Source: Lomentospora prolificans
Taxonomy: Eukaryota; Ascomycota; Sordariomycetes; Microascales; Microascaceae
DNA length: 64,000 nt
Direction: 5' to 3'
Assembly: GCA_029532625.1 (NCBI GenBank)
Contig: JARFXM010000003.1
Location: forward strand, 496,001 to 560,000
The notes beneath the pieces were generated by a model, which saw only the letters and a program-made list of their open reading frames with translations, ran no database searches and was not told the DNA's origin. Below are positions 58,615-64,000 of the stretch, piece after piece (the stretch's first letter is position 1; each line of letters opens with the position of its first letter). The translations under genes and the position numbers were made by a program.

Positions 58615-60507
58615 CCAAGAAGGTGGCTAAGCGAACGAGTCCCGCCCGCGATAAGAAAGTAATTTCGCCAAAGTGTCGAGAAAAACAAAAAGGCGGGGTG
58701 TGGGCAATCAACGAAAGAAAAAAGAAAGGGAAAGAGGAGGGCAAGCAATAACAGTCTCGAAGCAGGAGAGAAGCCCGCGGCGGGAACAACACATGAGACA
58801 AGCTATATTAAAAATTAATCAAGAGAGGGACCGAAGACCGCCCAGCGCGCGTTTTCCACATCCACCACTCTGGGAACGGATAGAGTAATTGCGGACGTCA
58901 CCCTTCTTTTTGCGGGTTTTGCCTTTTGGGGGAAGGGTTGAGGGGAGGGCATGGCTGGCAGGGCGTGCGTGGGAGAGAAGGATGAGAGACTAATAAGCCA
59001 ACTGCGAGAGTGGCTGGAAAAATACGGATAAACAAGTTTTGTTTCTGCTCTTTCTCCATTGGGAGGGAAGGAGAGGCACGATGTTGAGCGGTGAAGAGAG
59101 AGAGAGAGCGAGGGAGAGAGAGACAGAAGAGGGTTACAGCGAGTTAGACATGTTTGGGAGGGTTGCATTTTGAACCTCGGACATGGCTATTTTCAGGACT
59201 GGAGATGGGGCCGGCCAGCAGTAGAATGCGAGTGCGGGTAGACGACGTGAGGGGCATCAGTGGATGCTCGTCATTGATCAATGATACGACGGCACCGAGT
59301 TGGGGGTATCTTGCGACCAGTCGGCTAAAGCGAGGTTTTTACTTTTCTTTCAACGGTCTTGTTGCTGTTGTGGCTGGAGAGATTCGACTTGCAGCTCAAG
59401 CGGCTTGTTTCTGTCTTGCCACTGGACGAGGTCGAGTTGGGGTTGATATCACGAGTGTTATCATAAGGAAGACCTATAATATTATATGCACCTGTATAAC
59501 TGACTCTATGGATGTAGAGATGGGCAAGATGGGCAAGCCATGGGTTGATGGGGGGAGACAACGAACCACTCCACGGCTAGAGGCAAACTCCCCACCCAAC
59601 ATCCATTCGACGGATGCTGGCCAGCCAGCCATGCCCATGCCTTGCACAACATTGAACCCGTCCGAGTCCATTTTGCAGACCCAGATCAATCAATTCCACC
59701 ATCAATCTCACCATCAACCCAGAACCAGCCCCCACCACCCGATCCCCATCGGCGCTCTATCGTCCGTCGTCCGCCGTGCGTGCCTGACTCCAGCTCCATC
59801 TCGACAGCAACGAGGCCCCAGGCAGCCCGAGACGCTGGCCGGAAGAAAAGTGGAGCGTTGATCGAATTGTTAGGGGACCATCCGCATCATCATCCACACC
59901 CGTCCATGGATCACGGGGGCGTGTGCGCTCTGGCTCTTTTCCCACTTCCCAGCCCTCCGGATCGAGCTTGTTTAAGATAGCTGGCTGCACTATAATACGT
60001 TGCTGCTATTCTATTCCTATAATACAATAACCTCACAGGAGGGAAACGGGATCCCGTAACCAGCTTTTGCTCCCGGCTGGTACCGGCTATGCTGGTGAAA
60101 GCTCGACAGGTTTCCCCGCCGCCACCGGGTCACCGTCATTCGCTGTGGCTGTTTAAAAGAGACCGCCCCAGCATATTTTCAATCAACGGCCGCGCTTTCA
60201 ATTGGTGAAAGCACAGGGGTGTTCTCTGGGCCCTTCAAGTCCTCGAAGTCCTGACAAAGACCCCTCGTCGTAGATAGATATATCATGACTATTCGAGATA
60301 AACATCCATGGACGGATGTGGATGGGCGTGCAAAAGATGGAGCGAGAAGAAAACTCAAAACCCCTCCCCAATGCTACCCGTCCCAACACGAATGCGTCGA
60401 GAACGATCAAGAGGGTCCGGAAAGAAGGTTTTCCATCAATGTCGTTACGCCCTCTGCACTAACGCTAGCGTTTGGGATTATGGGGAGAGTTAAAAATTCC
60501 TGCCAGG

Positions 60508-60522
60508 GTGTGTGTGTGTGTG
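60508..60522. repeat. TG microsatellite
   Basis: A short TG dinucleotide run, with a second smaller GTGTGTG block about 15 bases downstream. Confidence 0.85.
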
Positions 60523-63424
60523 AGTGCGCTGTGTGTGTTCAAGTTGTGTGTATTTTTTATATTTGGCTCCACTGGTCATGGTTAGCCAACGGTCGAGTAC
60601 CTCGCGTACAGTACAGCAAATACAGTGTCACTCTTTCAATGTTCTCCATCACCACACTTGCACTCAATTGATCCTTGTTTCCCTCTGTCTATCACGGCAC
60701 CTCTGCTTGTCCGCCAATCTTTTCCATGCCCCGTATTGTTATTAGTTGGGGATCTGGCTGCTCACGCCTTTCCTTAGCGTGATTTGATCGGCACACCTAC
60801 CCCTGCACTGGCCTGTTGACCGTTCGTCTGTTCGCCTTGGGCAAGTCGAAAACTCCCTTCCCCCCTGGTCCAGGGTTTGTTTCGACCTTCCACTAACTCC
60901 TTCCAGTCCCTCGATGGAGCTAGGAAATGGGCTCTCCACGATCGCTCTTCCTTCTCGAATGTCAGTGTCACCGCTCAATTTGGTTGGTCGAAACAAGGAA
61001 TACGGGTAGTGCAGAAGAAAAAAAAAAAAAGTAATGGTAGCAGGAAACGGCGCCAGGGGTAAGAGAGCCAGCGAGAAAACAAGAACGACGCAGGAAGTGG
61101 CGCGCGAGCTACTCAGGAACGGCCACGATGGAATTGGGCCTTTACTGGTGACTGGCCCCTCTCTCGTACATGTACATTTGCAGCACTTGTGCATGGCATG
61201 AGAGGATGGCGACCTCTGCGAGGGCCGAGGGAGCACATATAATAACAGGAATGGGTGAGGGAAGACACATAATAATAATACTCAGATCCGCTGGCAATGG
61301 GAGAGACCAAGAAGGGGGAAAAAGGGTCCAACGAGAGAAAATGCAACTCGACCCATCCTTGGGTCGATCGCTCTCTCTTTGCTCTGCTTAACCTGCAGAA
61401 AGTGGCCTAGTCCGCCTGCGGTGTCGATGGAGTATATTAGGATTAGCAATTAACAGGACCGGGCTAATCAGCGCAAGGGTCAAGGATCAATCAATATGTT
61501 GAATGTCGCTCTCACTCTCAGGTGCTCTCTCTTCACTTCTGGCTCTCGCTCCGCTGGCTGGCTTTCCATCTATTAATCCAATCCAATCCAACAACGGCAG
61601 AAATTTTGCGCGAGATGTCCCTTGATTCCTATCACTGGACCCCTTCTTTTCTTCCTCCAATATTTACTTTTTCTTTTCTATCGTTCTTCATCGAGGAATT
61701 CTGCATGCCATCTGACCCACCCTCATTTTTTTTTTCTTTTCTTTTTCTCTTTCTCAACGTTCCTTCCCTCCATCTTTCGCCAGCATTTTCCCTCGCACCC
61801 ACGATTGATCCGGCCACACCACAACACGAGGTTGGCTGGAGTCCAGCCAAGCTTCCGAACTCTGGTGGAGCATTCCATTTCTTCTGGTGCTCCTTAGCCT
61901 CGAGAGCTGAAGGGCCGGTCGGATGACGATGGGCGTTTCTATACTACGAGTACAGTGTAATTATTTAACTGGATTATGTGGGGAAATGGCTTCAATGACT
62001 CTCTCACCCCACACTTTCTCGATGAAGCTATGCAGCTCTTTCGCTTCTTTTTTTTTCTTTTCTTTTTTTTTTTTCTTCGCCTCCCCAGCCACTCTATCTT
62101 GGAGATAGGTGCGCAATGCAAGTCTTTGAAAACAGGTGGCGGGCAGGCGTTGAAAGAATTATCGCCGATGACGAGGCTGGTGACCAAGATGGAGTAAAAC
62201 AATTGCTCATCTCAGTTGTATCGCTTCAATGTCTCCAGTCCCATTCCTTGCATTGCATGCGCTCAAGTCCTACCTACATCCACATCGAAAAAAGTCAAGA
62301 GACAAGAAAAAAAAGAAAAGAGGTCGTTGATTCGTAAAATCCATCCAACATCATCGTAGACGATGAAAATGGACTAGTCCACATCGAGACCACATGCACT
62401 AGTCTCGTCTTTTTCTGGCATCACACAAAAAGTTGCCTCAACTGCTGGCATCGTCCACATAGCTCATCGCTTTCCCCCCCCGGCCTGGACCTCAGCACGC
62501 CTGGCTGGCCAATCGTGGTGTCCTATCAATGTTAGGCCGACAGCACACACACCAGCAAAACAGACCACCCATCACGGATATCTCTGCTCTCCATGTACGT
62601 CGTAGCGTCATGTGCCTGTCCATCCAACCAAAACCCCCCATCATCATCAGCCGAAAAACACAGAATACAACACCCACTCCCACATACGAAGTAAAACCCC
62701 ACAGCGAGAAACAGACCTTCCTGTTCCTCTCCAGTTGGGAACTCCATCCCATCCCAAACCGCGCCGTGAAAAAGGGGAATCAATGCAACTGTAGAGTCTG
62801 GTTCCCCCCCCCTCCCGCCGCCGTCGCATCCAAAGCTACATTTTTGGCATCAAATGGCTCTTGCATCAGTTTGCAAGAACCCAAATATTTATCGAAGCCA
62901 AAGAAGGGATTGTGGCGGATATTAAAAAGAGTGTACTTTTAAAGGTAAAAAGCGTGCATTGTTGTCCGTCCGTGGTACTGGCACGTCAGTGCACCTCGAC
63001 CTCGGAAGGCCGGCCTTGGCCTGGATCATTGATGGCAAGCCACTTGACCATTTGGCAACATTAGCTATCCTCGTGTAAGTCCCGTGGCAAACTTGCCCAC
63101 CAAGGAAAACCGACCCAAGACCAAGCCCAAGACCAAGAATGAGAGAAACGCTGCACCTCCTGCAGTAAATCCTACCACAACCGTCCATTCCCACCGCACA
63201 TCACAATTCTCGCTTCACTTGCATGGATGTAACTTCAAAAATTGAGGCGAGACAGAGAGAGTTATGAGAACTCATCATGTATTCATCAAGACTGTTTTCC
63301 CAAAAAAAAAATGAACTAGAAGAAAGAATAATTCAGGTCGAGAGTATCGTTGGTATCATAAAATCCCAGGTTGGTCCACCCACCCAAAAACGCCGTGATA
63401 AGGAGAGAAGCAAAAAAAGAAAAG

Positions 63425-63448
63425 AAAAAAAAAAAAAAAAAAAAAAAA
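63425..63448. repeat. poly-A tract
   Basis: Twenty-four consecutive A. It lies about 300 bases past the stop codon of the last gene, which reads leftward, so it appears there as poly-T and is not a genomic poly(A) tail of that gene. Confidence 0.85.
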
Positions 63449-63746
63449 GAGTATACAACCGACCGGCCAATGATTTTGGCCATGGGAAAAGTAAGTAAAC
63501 TCCAGTGTGCGATGGTCTTTCGTCCCCAATGCCCCTCTTATTATGTACCAAGTTCGTAAAATCCAACAAGAAATCCAATGGCGCCGATGAAGTTGTGTAA
63601 TCTGTGCTGTTGTGACCCTTTTCCGTGTACGTCATCAACTTCTCAAATATCCAGCTCCGAGTCGTTGCGGGTATCCCTAGTGCAGTATTGAAGAATGAAC
63701 GAAAAAGCGACGTGGTCTTCCAAGTCTCTTTTTTTTTGTTCTTTTT

Positions 63747-64000
63747 TTAACCAGCCTTGACGCTCCTCCGCCGCGACATTGAAAGACCGGCCAAGATGCG
63801 GCTTCTCTTCTCAGGCGAAATCGACGAGACCGGCGAGCTGACATTGGGGCTCTGTGGCGCACCCGATATCGAAGCGTTCCTTTTCGCATTCTTCATAATC
63901 TCCTGGTACGTGACGGGCGTTGTGCTCGTCCTCGACGCGGGGCTAAGGGGGGTAATGGGGCTCTCGGGAACCTCGACGATGCTATCCCGGACCGACGGCG
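63747..64000 (-). CDS. C-terminus of an unidentified Ser/Pro-rich protein, cut by the window edge
   Basis: The minus-strand frame enters from the right edge and ends with TAA at 63747-63749, giving 83 residues. The sequence is rich in Ser, Pro, Thr, Arg and Lys, with VPESPITPLSPAS and several S/T-P dipeptides that could be proline-directed phosphorylation sites. It ends with a basic tail (SRILAGLSMSRRRSVKAG). Codon use is C/G-ending like the other genes, and the frame stays open with biased composition, which supports coding. It looks like a disordered regulatory tail. I do not recognise the protein, and no domain is visible in this part. Confidence 0.65.
   Translation of the reverse strand, partial: PSVRDSIVEVPESPITPLSPASRTSTTPVTYQEIMKNAKRNASISGAPQSPNVSSPVSSISPEKRSRILAGLSMSRRRSVKAG

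Larger units (their letters stand above)
54281..63746. other. 9.4-kb convergent region without recognisable genes
   Basis: It lies between the 3' end of the elongase gene (+) and the 3' end of the last gene (-). The longest frames (for example 59154-59861, 235 codons) lack domain-like sequence, and none can be extended by plausible splicing. It is rich in poly-A/T tracts (55097-55112, 57680-57710, 63425-63448), AC/AT and TG microsatellites, and long purine or pyrimidine blocks. CpG is not depleted, so it does not look RIP-mutated. I saw no tRNA, rRNA, snRNA or transposon signature. It may hold non-coding transcripts or very divergent genes. Confidence 0.55.

Noticed and set aside
59154..59861. 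235-codon plus-strand frame in the gene-free region
   Set aside because: It has mixed composition, no recognisable motif, a microsatellite-like His/Pro end and no family resemblance; it fits chance in an ORF-permissive stretch.
62922..63194. minus-strand frame with a Gly-Leu repeat
   Set aside because: The repeat comes from a short GACCAAGCCCAA-type DNA repeat. There is no start context, no domain and no splice partner.

Overview
The window is nuclear DNA from a filamentous ascomycete, most likely a Sordariomycete. The reasons are: short GT-AG introns with clear (G)CTAAC branch sites; pyrimidine-rich leaders in front of several start codons; fungal-specific families (MKT1, PET127, an Rds1-like ferritin-fold protein, a CDP-2-type chromodomain/HDA2-3 protein); and no operons. 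I can support 14 complete protein-coding genes and one cut by the right edge. Exon joins were worked out by hand from splice signals, reading phase and protein family fit; none was tested against transcripts.

Layout. 1-5008 is gene-poor upstream DNA ending in a CT-rich leader. 5009-6013 (+) is a secreted Rds1-like ferritin-fold protein. Then, on the minus strand, come a 2-oxoglutarate/Fe(II) dioxygenase (7452-8926), MKT1 (9841-12444) and the small membrane proteolipid Pmp3 (13393-13797). A 5-kb gene-poor stretch follows. 18854-21127 (+) is an Nrp1-like RNA-binding protein. HAT2 (23893-25647, -) and XRN1 (26661-31137, +) are divergent. SPC3 (32094-33052), a small secreted cysteine-containing protein (33891-34644), PET127 (35434-38361) and MAU2/SCC4 (39222-42289) are all on the minus strand. 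CDP-2 (43798-48207, +) converges on COX6 (49130-50194, -). A fatty acid elongase (52972-54280, +) is followed by 9.4 kb with no recognisable gene. The C-terminus of an unidentified minus-strand protein (63747-64000) ends the window.

Functionally these are mostly housekeeping genes in three themes. The first is mRNA fate (MKT1, Nrp1-like, XRN1). The second is chromatin and chromosome structure (HAT2, MAU2, CDP-2). The third is organelle and membrane work (PET127 and COX6 in mitochondria; SPC3, the elongase and Pmp3 in ER or plasma membrane). The more variable content is the secreted Rds1-like protein, the orphan dioxygenase and the small secreted protein.

I found no transposon coding sequence, rRNA, confident tRNA, CRISPR array or biosynthetic cluster. 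The observations most worth a second look are a probable GC-AG intron in CDP-2, a degenerate exonuclease domain in the Nrp1-like protein, a 326-base CpG-free patch near 23.4 kb, the small secreted protein, and the unexplained 9.4-kb convergent gap. I did not find convincing evidence of a wholly new system.
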